DNA of 64,000 nt. It comes from Porticoccus sp041581635. Lineage in GTDB: Bacteria > Pseudomonadota > Gammaproteobacteria > Pseudomonadales > Porticoccaceae. Shown here in pieces: positions 8,524-16,759 of this stretch. Where the stretch lies: NCBI GenBank assembly GCA_041581635.1, contig JBFICW010000003.1:31535-95534 (forward strand), read 5' to 3'. The translations under genes and the position numbers were made by a program. Numbering within the stretch: the stretch's first letter is position 1; the number at the start of each line of letters is the position of its first letter. The notes below the pieces were generated by a model. It ran no database searches. It worked only from the letters and a program-made list of their open reading frames with translations, and was not told where the DNA came from.

Positions 8524-9513
8524 ATGAGAGATACAAGTGCCCTTTTACTCAATACATTGTTAGACACCGATTTTCCTCACCTGCATAGATCTACGTTGAC
8601 TACCTTGCAGGTTAATCTGGGTTACCTTTGTAATCTCAGTTGCACGCACTGCCATGTGAATGCAGGGCCCAGCCGTACAGAGCTGATGGATCTGACTACT
8701 ATCAATTTGGTACTCGAGGTCTTGAGAGAAAAAAAACTGACGGCTCTGGATCTCACTGGGGGAGCCCCAGAGATGAACCCCCATTTTCGCTATCTGGTTA
8801 CGGAGGCAAGGAAACTGGGGGTGGAGGTTATTGATCGTTGCAACTTAACCATTTTGTTGGAGCCCGATTATAACGGATTGGCCCAGTTTCTTGCGGATCA
8901 GAAAGTCGTAGTGGTTGCATCATTACCTTGCTACACCGAAAAGAATGTCGCTGAACAGCGTGGTAAGGGCGTTTTTCAGCAGAGTATCGAAGCACTACAA
9001 TTGCTCAATAAACTCGGCTATGGTCATGACGAGTCATTACCCCTCAACTTAGTATATAACCCCAATGGCGCATTCTTGCCGCCTGATCAGCAGCAATTGG
9101 AGACAGAGTATAAAGTAAGGCTCGGCAAAGATTTTGGGATTACCTTTAATCAACTATTTGCCATTACCAACATGCCAATTAGTCGTTTTGGCGCTGTGTT
9201 GCTGGCCAAAGGTGAGTATGAAAACTATATGCGGCTTCTCAAAGATCATTTCGTTGATCAAAACCTAAACACGGTTATGTGTCTCAATATGCTCAGCGTT
9301 GACTGGCAGGGTAATATTTACGATTGTGATTTTAATCAGATGTTGAATATCCCTATGCAGCTGAAAACTAACCATATAGCCTCGGATAGAACCCGTCATT
9401 TGCGAGATTTACTTGCGCTTGATCTGCTTAATCAACCCATTGTGACAGCGGATCACTGCTATGGTTGTACTGCAGGTCAGGGTAGTAGCTGTGGTGGTGC
9501 ATTGGACTCATGA
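8524..9513 (+). CDS. arsS: Arsenosugar biosynthesis radical SAM protein ArsS-like
   Basis: A radical S-adenosylmethionine enzyme with the C-x3-C-x2-C cluster CNLSCTHC (Cys 36, 40, 43 from ATG 8524) directly after TLQVNLGYL, and the DLTGGAPEMNPHFRYLV SAM-site region. A second cysteine-rich C-terminal domain ends in HCYGCTAGQGSSCGG, the hallmark of the ArsS group (DUF3641). ArsS is proposed to build the dimethylarsinoyl-ribose part of arsenosugars. The frame opens at a GTG at 8485, but neither start has a clear ribosome site; ATG 8524 gives the usual short N-terminus. Its TGA stop overlaps the ATG of the next gene, tying it to two glycosyltransferase-like genes of the same pathway. No arsM methyltransferase is adjacent. 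Confidence 0.85.
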   Translation: MRDTSALLLNTLLDTDFPHLHRSTLTTLQVNLGYLCNLSCTHCHVNAGPSRTELMDLTTINLVLEVLREKKLTALDLTGGAPEMNPHFRYLVTEARKLGVEVIDRCNLTILLEPDYNGLAQFLADQKVVVVASLPCYTEKNVAEQRGKGVFQQSIEALQLLNKLGYGHDESLPLNLVYNPNGAFLPPDQQQLETEYKVRLGKDFGITFNQLFAITNMPISRFGAVLLAKGEYENYMRLLKDHFVDQNLNTVMCLNMLSVDWQGNIYDCDFNQMLNIPMQLKTNHIASDRTRHLRDLLALDLLNQPIVTADHCYGCTAGQGSSCGGALDS

Positions 9514-10178
9514 AGATTGCTGTCAGTATTATTATTCCGACACTGAATGAAGCATTAGGAATAGAGTGCTGCCTGAAAAACTTACAACCATTGCGCGAGC
9601 AAGGCGTAGAGGTCATTGTCTCCGATGGGGGCAGTACGGATAATACCCGTGAACTAGCAATCTTGTACGCAGACAAAGTTATTGAGGCTGATCTGGGTCG
9701 GGCGTCGCAAATGAATGCCGGTGCGCTGCTGGCTAATGGCGAGTTTCTCCTATTTTTACATTCAGATACTTCCTTGCCGACGGGGTTTTCTGAGGCGTGG
9801 TTAACTGGGTTGACGTGGGGGTTTTTCCCGGTAAAGCTGAGCGGGGTTGCGTGGCCGTTTCGTTTGGTTGAGCGAGCCATCAATATACGCTCACGCTTCT
9901 CAGGAATTGGTACAGGGGATCAGGCGCTTTTCATTCGTCGCACCTTGTTTGAATCTATTGGTGGTTTTGCCAATATTCCCCTGATGGAAGATGTCGAGTT
10001 ATGCCGACGTTTAAAAGCTGACAGTTGTCCGGTGGTACAGAACAATCCCGTAACCACCTCCAGCCGTCGTTGGGAGCAAAAAGGCATTATCCGTACGGTC
10101 GTGCAAATGTGGCGTTTGCGATTGGCTTATTTGCTGGGAGTTCCACCCCGCAACCTTGTAAAGCAATATTATCCTTAA
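9510..10178 (+). CDS. Arsenosugar-cluster family 2 glycosyltransferase (TIGR04283 type)
   Basis: A GT2-fold glycosyltransferase of 222 residues. It has IIIPTLNEALGIE at the N-terminus, VIVSDGGSTDNTRELA for nucleotide-sugar binding, LLFLHSDTSLP supplying the metal-binding acidic motif, GTGDQALFIRRTLFESIGGF and PLMEDVELCRRLK with the catalytic acidic residue. This matches the TIGR04283 family that travels with arsS. It begins in an ATGA overlap with arsS and ends in a TAATG overlap with the following gene, so the three are translationally coupled. The exact sugar donor and acceptor cannot be read from the sequence. Confidence 0.85.
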   Translation: MKIAVSIIIPTLNEALGIECCLKNLQPLREQGVEVIVSDGGSTDNTRELAILYADKVIEADLGRASQMNAGALLANGEFLLFLHSDTSLPTGFSEAWLTGLTWGFFPVKLSGVAWPFRLVERAINIRSRFSGIGTGDQALFIRRTLFESIGGFANIPLMEDVELCRRLKADSCPVVQNNPVTTSSRRWEQKGIIRTVVQMWRLRLAYLLGVPPRNLVKQYYP

Positions 10179-10840
10179 TGGCACAGATACCGAGAAGGGT
10201 AGTTAAGTACCCGGATAGTTGTTTGTTGCAGTTTGCAAAAGCGCCTCTATTGGGTTCGGTGAAAACCAGACTCGAACCGTCGCTGAATAAAAGTCAGTGT
10301 CTGCGGTTGCATGAGTCCCTTGTGGCGCATCAGTTTCTAATCCATCAGGCATCGGCCGTCTCACGCTTTGAGTTATGGTGTAGCGCTGAGCACAGCTTTT
10401 TTAATCGGCTCACCAAAGACACAGATGTTCAGATCAAAATACAACGGGGGCTTACGCTTGGGGATCGGATGGCGAATGCCTTTGTGGATCGATTAAAGCA
10501 ATTCAGTCGGGTTGTTATCATTGGTAGCGATTGTCCAGCCCTTCAAGAGGAACACATTGCTCGCGCATTGGATGCCTTGGTAGGCGATGTGCCTGCCGTT
10601 TTTGGTCCTGCGAAGGATGGTGGTTATGTGTTAATAGGGCTGAACCGCTTTAATCCGACTCTTTTTGAAGACGTCCCTTGGGGTACTGAAAACGTTATGG
10701 ATGTGACTCGAAGTCGATTGAAAAATCTCGGCTGGCAGTGGGAAGAATTAGCTCCATTATCAGATATAGATCGCCCCGAAGACCTTGTGGAACTGTCAAA
10801 TTTTGCCAAATTTCATAAACTCCATTCATTGTTTTCGTAA
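10178..10840 (+). CDS. Arsenosugar-cluster DUF2064 glycosyl/nucleotidyltransferase-like protein (TIGR04282 type)
   Basis: A 220-residue protein with a nucleotidyltransferase-like fold: FAKAPLLGSVKTRLEPSLN at the N-terminus, LWCSAEHSFFN, VVIIGSDCPALQEEHI and VFGPAKDGGYVLIGLNR, then a closing DIDRPEDL motif. This fits the TIGR04282 (DUF2064) family found beside arsS and the TIGR04283 glycosyltransferase. The frame is open to 10025, but ATG 10178 overlaps the previous stop (TAATG) and starts exactly where family similarity begins. It completes a three-gene arsenosugar-type operon. The family annotation is well supported; the enzymatic role is inferred from context in other genomes. Confidence 0.83.
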   Translation: MAQIPRRVVKYPDSCLLQFAKAPLLGSVKTRLEPSLNKSQCLRLHESLVAHQFLIHQASAVSRFELWCSAEHSFFNRLTKDTDVQIKIQRGLTLGDRMANAFVDRLKQFSRVVIIGSDCPALQEEHIARALDALVGDVPAVFGPAKDGGYVLIGLNRFNPTLFEDVPWGTENVMDVTRSRLKNLGWQWEELAPLSDIDRPEDLVELSNFAKFHKLHSLFS

Positions 10841-10868
10841 CCCTATAATTATAAAGGATTTATTTTTC

Positions 10869-10897
10869 TTGACGGGATTCAATATTAGGCTTATTTT
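10869..10897 (+). promoter_or_regulatory. Candidate sigma-70 promoter for the small acidic gene
   Basis: TTGACG (10869-10874) and TATTTT (10892-10897) are separated by 17 bases, about 70 bases before the ATG at 10967. An ACCCAG/CTGGGT inverted repeat (10907-10928) follows, falling in the predicted 5' leader. Confidence 0.5.
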
Positions 10898-10966
10898 TCG
10901 GAAAATACCCAGTGATCTATTGCTGGGTCGCTGAAGTGGTTGGTATCGAGATGGAGGGATTTCGGT

Positions 10967-11146
10967 ATGAGTGGCGAAGATGCATTAGAAGATGATGATT
11001 TTGACCTGGATGACGACACTGAAGAGTCGGGTGTTAAGAAGATTGCTCACTCTGCAGACTCTGACATCAGGCGTCGTTTGGAAGACCAGCTTGAAGAGCG
11101 GCGTTTGAGGAAAAGTATTCAAGACTTCGATTTTGATCTAGATTAA
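10967..11146 (+). CDS. Small acidic protein resembling the PA3496 family
   Basis: A 59-residue, strongly charged protein. The N-terminal third is almost all Asp and Glu (EDALEDDDFDLDDDTEESG), followed by a basic-acidic helix RRRLEDQLEERRLRKSI and a second acidic tail DFDFDLD. This resembles the small PA3496-type proteins of Pseudomonas and relatives, annotated as putative envelope integrity proteins; the role is not established. The start at 10967 is chosen because GGAGG (10953-10957) sits 9 bases upstream, whereas the frame-open start at 10940 has no ribosome site. It lies alone, with its own candidate promoter, ahead of the ccm locus. Confidence 0.7.
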   Translation: MSGEDALEDDDFDLDDDTEESGVKKIAHSADSDIRRRLEDQLEERRLRKSIQDFDFDLD

Positions 11147-11163
11147 TACCGAGGGTTTGGTCT

Positions 11164-11187
11164 ATTTGCATTTTGGGTCATGCAAAT
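11164..11187. repeat. 8-bp perfect inverted repeat upstream of ccmA
   Basis: ATTTGCAT (11164-11171) and ATGCAAAT (11180-11187) with an 8-base spacer. It is in the 113-base gap before ccmA. No T-run follows, so it could be an operator or an mRNA end structure rather than a terminator; no regulator can be named. Confidence 0.45.
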
Positions 11188-11259
11188 TACTACGATCTTT
11201 TCTCTTATGTACTCAAATTTTTGGCATAATACCGCCTTTGTTCAAGGCCGGGTTATACA

Positions 11260-11901
11260 TTGTCACCCCAAACAGTTATTTTTTCATTGGATTCTCTTGC
11301 CTTCGAGCGGGATGACAAACTGTTGTTTGCCAATATTAACCTGGCTATTTCTTCAGGTGAAATTGTTCAAATTGAAGGGCCTAACGGTTGTGGAAAAACA
11401 ACCTTGCTACGCATTATTTCAACTGCATTAAATCCAACTTCTGGTGAACTACTGTGGCATGGCCAGCCAGTAACCCGTTGTCGCCTGGAATATTTACAGA
11501 ACTTATTTTTTTTGGGGCACCAGCCGGGACTTAAGCAGTCACTCTCTCCAGAGGAAAATCTACATTGGTGGCGTCGAATGAATATTAATGACAGCCAGTT
11601 AAGTAACCGAGAGGTGCTCGCCAGTATTGGACTCTGTGGTTACGAGGATGTGCCTTGTTATACCCTGTCGGCTGGACAGCAACGCCGTGCGGCGTTGGCT
11701 AGATTGCTCATCACCAAAGCACCTTTGTGGGTGTTAGATGAGCCGTTTACAGCCATTGATAAGCAAGGCGTTGCTCAACTCGAACAGTTATTGACGGGGC
11801 ATGTGGCACGGGGTGGAGTGGTTGTATTGTCCACCCATCAGGATCTGGGAATCGACGGCGTGCGACGCATATCCCTACCGTTGCTGGCAGAGGTCGGTTG
11901 A
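11260..11901 (+). CDS. ccmA: Heme exporter ATP-binding protein CcmA
   Basis: ATPase of the CcmABCD complex that releases holo-CcmE in System I cytochrome c maturation. Walker A is GPNGCGKTTLLRI, the signature LSAGQQRRAALARLL, and Walker B LWVLDEPF, in 213 residues (normal length). The only plausible start is TTG at 11260 (MSPQTVIFSL), since no in-frame ATG occurs before the first beta strand; the rare start may hold expression low. It is the first gene of a ccmABCDEFG run and ends four bases inside the frame-open region of ccmB, with the ccmB ATG two bases after its stop. Confidence 0.93.
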   Translation: MSPQTVIFSLDSLAFERDDKLLFANINLAISSGEIVQIEGPNGCGKTTLLRIISTALNPTSGELLWHGQPVTRCRLEYLQNLFFLGHQPGLKQSLSPEENLHWWRRMNINDSQLSNREVLASIGLCGYEDVPCYTLSAGQQRRAALARLLITKAPLWVLDEPFTAIDKQGVAQLEQLLTGHVARGGVVVLSTHQDLGIDGVRRISLPLLAEVG

Positions 11902-11903
11902 TC

Positions 11904-12575
11904 ATGGGGTCGGGATTTTCTGCGATTTTTTATCGGGATTTACTACTGGCTTTTCGTCATAGGGGGGAAATAGCCAACCCCGTCATTTTCTTCTTTATCG
12001 TGGTTACCTTAGTACCCTTGGGTTTGACCCCTGAAGCGAGCCGTCTGGCGGAAATTGCACCGGGTATTTTGTGGGTGATGGCGCTTCTGGCATCGTTGTT
12101 GTCAGTTGAGGGTTTGTTTCAAAGCGACTATCGAGATGGAACTTTGGAGCAGTTATTGATCTCCCCACAGCCCCTCTATCTTATGGTCTTGGCCAAAGTG
12201 CTGGTTCATTGGCTTATCACTGGGCTTCCTCTCACTCTTTTGGCACCACTTTTAGGTATGATGCTGTCTTTACCCAAGGCCGGTTATTTGCCTCTTATTT
12301 TGAGCTTGCTTATGGGTACCGCAGTATTAAGTTTGATCGGCGCTATTGGTGCTGCTTTGACGGTAGCATTGAGAAAAGGTGGATTACTGTTGTCGTTGAT
12401 AGTGATGCCGCTCTATATGCCAGTTTTGATATTCGGGGCCAATACCGTTCAGCGGGCCGTGGACGGGTTTTCTGTGGCAGGCCCCATGGCCATTATGGGT
12501 GCTTTGCTGGCTGTTTCGTTGTTGATTTCGCCTTTTGCTACTGTTGGCGCACTTCGGGTTAGTATGCACGGTTAA
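11904..12575 (+). CDS. ccmB: Heme exporter membrane protein CcmB
   Basis: A 223-residue inner-membrane protein with six predicted hydrophobic segments, the permease partner of CcmA. Family motifs seen are FYRDLLLAFRHRGEIANPV near the N-terminus, VEGLFQSDYRDGTLEQLL and KVLVHWLITGLPLTLLAPL. A TTG at 11898 also opens the frame but overlaps the ccmA stop; the ATG at 11904 gives the usual CcmB N-terminus. It sits between ccmA and ccmC with tight spacing. Confidence 0.93.
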   Translation: MGSGFSAIFYRDLLLAFRHRGEIANPVIFFFIVVTLVPLGLTPEASRLAEIAPGILWVMALLASLLSVEGLFQSDYRDGTLEQLLISPQPLYLMVLAKVLVHWLITGLPLTLLAPLLGMMLSLPKAGYLPLILSLLMGTAVLSLIGAIGAALTVALRKGGLLLSLIVMPLYMPVLIFGANTVQRAVDGFSVAGPMAIMGALLAVSLLISPFATVGALRVSMHG

Positions 12576-12621
12576 AAAACAGGGTTTATATGTTCTTGAG
12601 CAGTGAGGATTAAAGACAGAG

Positions 12622-13368
12622 ATGTGGCAATGGTTTCATAGATTAGGGTCGCCGCGCTGGTTCTATCAAACTAGTGGTAAGTGGCTGCCGTGGTTGTCTT
12701 TACTGGCTGCGATTTTATTAAGTGCTGGTATTGTTTGGGGGCTGGGCTTTGCTCCTGAAGATGCCAAGCAGGGCAATAGTTTTCGAATCATTTACATTCA
12801 TGTTCCGGCCTCTTTTCTAGCCTTGGCTGGTTATTATGTCATGGCTATTGCGGGTGCCATTGGACTTATCTGGAAAATGAAACTGGCTGATATGGTGATG
12901 AAGTCGGCGGCACCAATAGGTGCAATACTGACTTTTGTGGCCTTGGTGACAGGTTCAATATGGGGCAAGCCAACGTGGGGAACCTATTGGGTTTGGGATG
13001 CTCGAATTACCTCTATGCTGGTTTTGTTTTTTCTGTACCTAGGGGTGATTGCACTGCAATATTCCTATACGAGCCAGGATGCTGCCAGTAAGTCCAGTGC
13101 GGTGCTATCGCTTGTAGGAATGGTGAATATTCCCATCATCTACAAATCAGTGGATTGGTGGTATACATTGCACCAGCCCGCCACCATCAAGTTCACTGAA
13201 GCACCCTCTATGCATCCGGATATGTTTCACCCGCTCTTGGTGATGATTCTGGGATTCTACTGTTTTTATGCGGTGGTGTTGATTCTTAACACCAGAGTAG
13301 AAATTCTATATCGTGAACGCAGGACGCGGTGGGTGCTGGACATGTTGCTAAATTCTAGAAAAGGGTAG
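12622..13368 (+). CDS. ccmC: Heme-handling protein CcmC
   Basis: A 248-residue integral membrane protein of the heme-handling family. It has six hydrophobic helices and the tryptophan-rich WWD motif, here KPTWGTYWVWDARITS, on a periplasmic loop; conserved histidines that ligate heme occur in IIYIHVPASF and HPDMFHPLL. CcmC positions heme for covalent attachment to CcmE. The ATG at 12622 lies 46 bases after ccmB with AGGA upstream. Length and domain layout match the family. Confidence 0.95.
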   Translation: MWQWFHRLGSPRWFYQTSGKWLPWLSLLAAILLSAGIVWGLGFAPEDAKQGNSFRIIYIHVPASFLALAGYYVMAIAGAIGLIWKMKLADMVMKSAAPIGAILTFVALVTGSIWGKPTWGTYWVWDARITSMLVLFFLYLGVIALQYSYTSQDAASKSSAVLSLVGMVNIPIIYKSVDWWYTLHQPATIKFTEAPSMHPDMFHPLLVMILGFYCFYAVVLILNTRVEILYRERRTRWVLDMLLNSRKG

Positions 13369-13374
13369 TAGTTA

Positions 13375-13593
13375 ATGTTCCAGTTCGATAGTTTAAATGA
13401 GTTTATACAAATGGGTGGTCATGGCCCTTATGTATGGGCTTCTTATGTGATCTCACTGGCTGTGCTAGTGTGGTTGATAGTAAGCCCTCTATTGCGTAAG
13501 CGAAAGCTTATTCAGGAGGTTGTTAGAGAGCAGTGTAGAGAGGCTGCACGTCAATCTAACGCTGTTTCAGTTGAACATATTCCCCAAGGGTAA
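13375..13593 (+). CDS. ccmD: Heme exporter protein CcmD
   Basis: A 72-residue single-pass membrane protein. A short N-terminal segment with FIQMGGHGPYVWASYV is followed by one transmembrane helix (AVLVWLIVSPLL) and a basic cytoplasmic tail RKRKLIQEVVREQCREAARQ. This is the standard CcmD pattern; it binds CcmC-CcmE and is needed to release holo-CcmE. It begins six bases after ccmC. Confidence 0.92.
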   Translation: MFQFDSLNEFIQMGGHGPYVWASYVISLAVLVWLIVSPLLRKRKLIQEVVREQCREAARQSNAVSVEHIPQG

Positions 13594-13650
13594 GCGTAAT
13601 AAATAGGATTACTTTCCTGCCGTTACAATCCCAATATTGAAGAGATAGTT

Positions 13651-14127
13651 ATGCATCCAGTACGACGCCAACGATTATTTATGGTGATTTTTATTGTTAT
13701 TGTTGCCTCAGTGGCCGTAGCGTTGTTGAGTTTTGCGCTACGAGAAAATATCAATCTATTCTATCCCCCCTCCAGTATTGTTTCCGGAGAGGCTCCCAAA
13801 GGCGTACGTCTCCGTGCTGGAGGGATGGTTGTGGCCAATAGTATGATACGAGCCGATGACTCCCTATTTACTCGCTTTAAAATTACCGATGGAGAGGCCA
13901 CTGTAGATGTCCATTTTACAGGCATTCTTCCCGATTTGTTTGCCGAGGGCGAGGCTGCTGTAGTGATGGGCGAGGTTGACCAAGGTGGCGTGTTTATGGC
14001 CTCGGAAGTGCTAGCTAAGCACGATGAAAACTATACGCCACCCGAAGTGGCTGATGCGATGGAGCAGGCTCACCAGAGAGCTAATGCAAGCGGTTCTGAT
14101 GAGAAAGTTGTCACTACCTCTGAATAA
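13651..14127 (+). CDS. ccmE: Cytochrome c maturation heme chaperone CcmE
   Basis: A 158-residue periplasmic heme chaperone anchored by one N-terminal helix (about residues 9-30). RRQRLFMVI opens the helix, and an OB-fold domain follows with GLRAGG-like (VRLRAGGMV), FKITD and DLFAEGEAAVVMG motifs. The covalent heme-binding histidine is His124 in AKHDENYTPPEV with Tyr128 as the H-x3-Y partner. It receives heme from CcmC and passes it to CcmF/CcmH. The acidic, low-complexity C-terminus is normal for the family. Confidence 0.95.
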   Translation: MHPVRRQRLFMVIFIVIVASVAVALLSFALRENINLFYPPSSIVSGEAPKGVRLRAGGMVVANSMIRADDSLFTRFKITDGEATVDVHFTGILPDLFAEGEAAVVMGEVDQGGVFMASEVLAKHDENYTPPEVADAMEQAHQRANASGSDEKVVTTSE

Positions 14128-14152
14128 ATTCCGCCAAATAGGACATACATAA

Positions 14153-16126
14153 ATGATTGCTGAATATGGGCATTTTGCACTGATATTGGCCTTTGTTCTG
14201 GCGCTAATGCAGTCAGTACTCCCGCAGATGGGTGCCGTGACCGGAAATCGTCTGTGGATGGCATCAGCGAGACCACTTGTTGTTGGTCAAACATTGATGG
14301 TTGCCTTTAGCTTTGGCTGCTTGGTAAGTTTGTTTCTAAATGACGATTTTACAGTTCAGTATGTGGCAGCAAATTCTAATACCTTGTTGCCAGATCAATA
14401 TAAGGTTAGTGCCGTATGGGGTGCTCATGAGGGGTCATTATTGCTCTGGGTTTTAATCCTTGCCCTCTGGAGTTTTGCCGTAGCATCGTTTAGTCGAACA
14501 TTGCCCCAACCGTTGGTTGCCCGCGTCCTGAGTGTTATGGGCCTGATTAGCGTCGGTTTTTATCTATTTCTATTGTTTACCTCTAATCCCTTTGAGAGAA
14601 ATTTACCTTTTTCTCCTATGGAGGGTGCTGACTTAAATCCACTTCTTCAGGATGTCGGGCTAATTTTTCACCCACCCATGCTGTATATGGGATATGTGGG
14701 ATTTTCAGTGGCTTTTGCATTTTCGATTGCGGCATTGTTAGCTGGAAGAATGGATGCTGCGTGGGCCAGATGGACTCGTCCCTGGACCAATGTAGCCTGG
14801 ATGTTTCTGACGCTAGGTATTGCTCTGGGTAGTTGGTGGGCTTACTACGAACTGGGTTGGGGCGGCTGGTGGTTTTGGGATCCGGTAGAAAATGCCTCAT
14901 TCATGCCTTGGTTAGTGGGGACAGCATTAGTTCATACGCTGGCGGTTACTGAAAAAAGAGGGGTGTTTCGCAGCTGGACATTGCTTCTGGCTATATTTGC
15001 CTTTTCGCTGAGTTTACTGGGTACTTTTTTAGTGCGCTCAGGTGTACTGACATCGGTTCATGCTTTTGCTTCGGATCCAACTCGGGGTGTGTTTATTCTT
15101 AGTTTTCTCGCCGTGGTGGTTGGCGGTTCACTACTACTTTATGCTCTGCGTGGGCCAGCGATAAAGGGTACCGCTAGCTTTGCTGGACTATCCAGAGAGA
15201 TGTTTGTGCTGATTAACAATATTTTGTTGGTCAGTATCATGGTCATTATCCTTCTAGGAACACTTTACCCTCTAATTGCCGATGTGATGGGCTGGGGGAA
15301 AATATCAGTAGGGCCGCCCTACTTTAATCTATTTTTTGTGCCCCTGATGTTGTTGCTGGCGGTCCTGATGGCAATGGGTTCTGTATTGCGTTGGAAGCGC
15401 AACCCTTCTGCTAATCTCAAGCGTTATTTCAATATTCCACTGTTGCTTGCGCTGTCGATGGGGCTGCTATTTCCTCTTGTTTATAGCGATGACTTTAGCG
15501 TTATGGCTGCTGTAACCGTGGCGGTGGCTATGTGGGTGGCAACGGTTACATTGGTCGATATCTGGCATAAATCTGGCCATTCACGCTCCCGTTGGTTTGG
15601 TTTGACCCGACTTAAGGGTAGTTATTATGGGATGGTGGTAGCTCACCTTGGGGTGGCTGTATGTATTGTCGGTGCAGGCTTAACCAGCATTTACAGTATT
15701 CAGCGAGATATCCGAATGGAGCCAACAGACAAGGCCGATGTCGCTGGTTATCAGTTTGAGTTCAGAGGTATGCGGCCGGTTCAGGGCCCGAATTATATTG
15801 CAGATCAGGCATTGATCGTCGTTACTAAAAATGGCCGACTAATTGCTGAGTTAACCCCTGAGAAACGCCGGTATATGGCGAGTGGTCAAACGATGACCGA
15901 GGCGGCCATTGATAACGGTCTAATGCGCGACCTATACGTAGCATTAGGGGAGCCGCTTAAGGGTGACGCCTGGGCCATACGTGTTTATGTGAAGCCCTTT
16001 GTGCGCTGGATTTGGTTGGGTGGCTTGCTCATAGCGGGGGGTGGGTTACTTGCTGTTTTGGATAAACGCTATCGGCGCTATAAATCTGCGGCCTATTCTG
16101 AATCTGATTTGCTGGTTCATGGCTAA
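14153..16126 (+). CDS. ccmF: Cytochrome c heme lyase subunit CcmF
   Basis: A 657-residue, many-pass inner-membrane protein, full length for CcmF. It carries the WWD heme-binding signature GWGGWWFWDPVENASFMPWL flanked by conserved histidines (LIFHPPMLYMGYV and TALVHTLAVTEKRG), and the downstream FLVRSGVLTSVHAF region. With CcmH and CcmI it attaches heme to apocytochromes c. It starts 25 bases after ccmE and is followed by ccmG; its partners ccmH and ccmI are about 1.4 kb further on, past an interruption. Confidence 0.96.
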   Translation: MIAEYGHFALILAFVLALMQSVLPQMGAVTGNRLWMASARPLVVGQTLMVAFSFGCLVSLFLNDDFTVQYVAANSNTLLPDQYKVSAVWGAHEGSLLLWVLILALWSFAVASFSRTLPQPLVARVLSVMGLISVGFYLFLLFTSNPFERNLPFSPMEGADLNPLLQDVGLIFHPPMLYMGYVGFSVAFAFSIAALLAGRMDAAWARWTRPWTNVAWMFLTLGIALGSWWAYYELGWGGWWFWDPVENASFMPWLVGTALVHTLAVTEKRGVFRSWTLLLAIFAFSLSLLGTFLVRSGVLTSVHAFASDPTRGVFILSFLAVVVGGSLLLYALRGPAIKGTASFAGLSREMFVLINNILLVSIMVIILLGTLYPLIADVMGWGKISVGPPYFNLFFVPLMLLLAVLMAMGSVLRWKRNPSANLKRYFNIPLLLALSMGLLFPLVYSDDFSVMAAVTVAVAMWVATVTLVDIWHKSGHSRSRWFGLTRLKGSYYGMVVAHLGVAVCIVGAGLTSIYSIQRDIRMEPTDKADVAGYQFEFRGMRPVQGPNYIADQALIVVTKNGRLIAELTPEKRRYMASGQTMTEAAIDNGLMRDLYVALGEPLKGDAWAIRVYVKPFVRWIWLGGLLIAGGGLLAVLDKRYRRYKSAAYSESDLLVHG

Positions 16127-16175
16127 CGGTGAAAAAGATGCTAACTAAGATGACCACGCTAAGAGGATGGAATGT

Positions 16176-16700
16176 ATGGCAAGGATAAAGCTGTTTGTGC
16201 CCTTGCTAATATTTATTGTACTGGCTGTGTTCCTGCTGAATGGCTTAGAGCGAGATCCTAATGCCATGCCGTCGGCATTGATTGACCGGCCAATACCTGA
16301 GTTTTTATTGCCAGTGCTTGGCGATGAAAATAAGCAAGTTGACCGACAACTTTTTCAGGGGCAGCCAGCATTACTTAATGTGTGGGCGACATGGTGTATT
16401 TCCTGCCGTGTGGAACACCCTTTTCTGAATCATTTAGCGCAACAGGGTATTCGAATTATTGGGCTGAATTATAAGGATGACGTTGTCGAGGCCAATAAGT
16501 GGTTGTCTGACAAAGGAAATCCTTATGTCTTGAGCATTGTTGACAGTACTGGCCGAATGGGCCTTGATCTCGGCGTATTTGGTGCACCTGAAACCTATGT
16601 GGTAGATAGCACTGGTACTATTCGATATAAGCATGTTGGCGTTGTAGATGACCGAGTATGGCAGCAACACTTACTGCCTGTCTGGCAACAAATTAAGTAA
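16176..16700 (+). CDS. ccmG: Thiol:disulfide interchange protein CcmG (DsbE)
   Basis: A membrane-anchored periplasmic thioredoxin-like protein of 174 residues. One N-terminal helix (residues 6-22) precedes a thioredoxin fold with redox motif WATWCISCRVEHP (Cys74, Cys77) and the cis-proline region FGAPETYVVD. It reduces the CXXCH motifs of apocytochromes c. ATG 16176 (MARIKLF) is chosen over ATG 16167 because AAGAGG (16161-16166) would then be nine bases upstream rather than touching the start. It ends the first ccm gene run. Confidence 0.93.
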   Translation: MARIKLFVPLLIFIVLAVFLLNGLERDPNAMPSALIDRPIPEFLLPVLGDENKQVDRQLFQGQPALLNVWATWCISCRVEHPFLNHLAQQGIRIIGLNYKDDVVEANKWLSDKGNPYVLSIVDSTGRMGLDLGVFGAPETYVVDSTGTIRYKHVGVVDDRVWQQHLLPVWQQIK

Positions 16701-16759
16701 AGCTATGTGCCGGAAAAATCATATTATACAAAGGTAAAAATTTAAGCGAAGGACTAATA

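Noticed and set aside
9480..9513. Possible selenocysteine at the TGA ending arsS
   Set aside because: Some proteins of this group carry selenocysteine, but here the TGA overlaps the ATG of the next gene, the C-terminal CGG motif is already complete with cysteines, and no SECIS-like hairpin is evident.
10025..10177. Longer N-terminus for the DUF2064 gene
   Set aside because: The added residues are out-of-frame translation of the glycosyltransferase gene end; similarity starts just after ATG 10178.
16167..16175. Upstream ATG for ccmG
   Set aside because: It directly abuts the AAGAGG ribosome site, which is correctly spaced only for the ATG at 16176.
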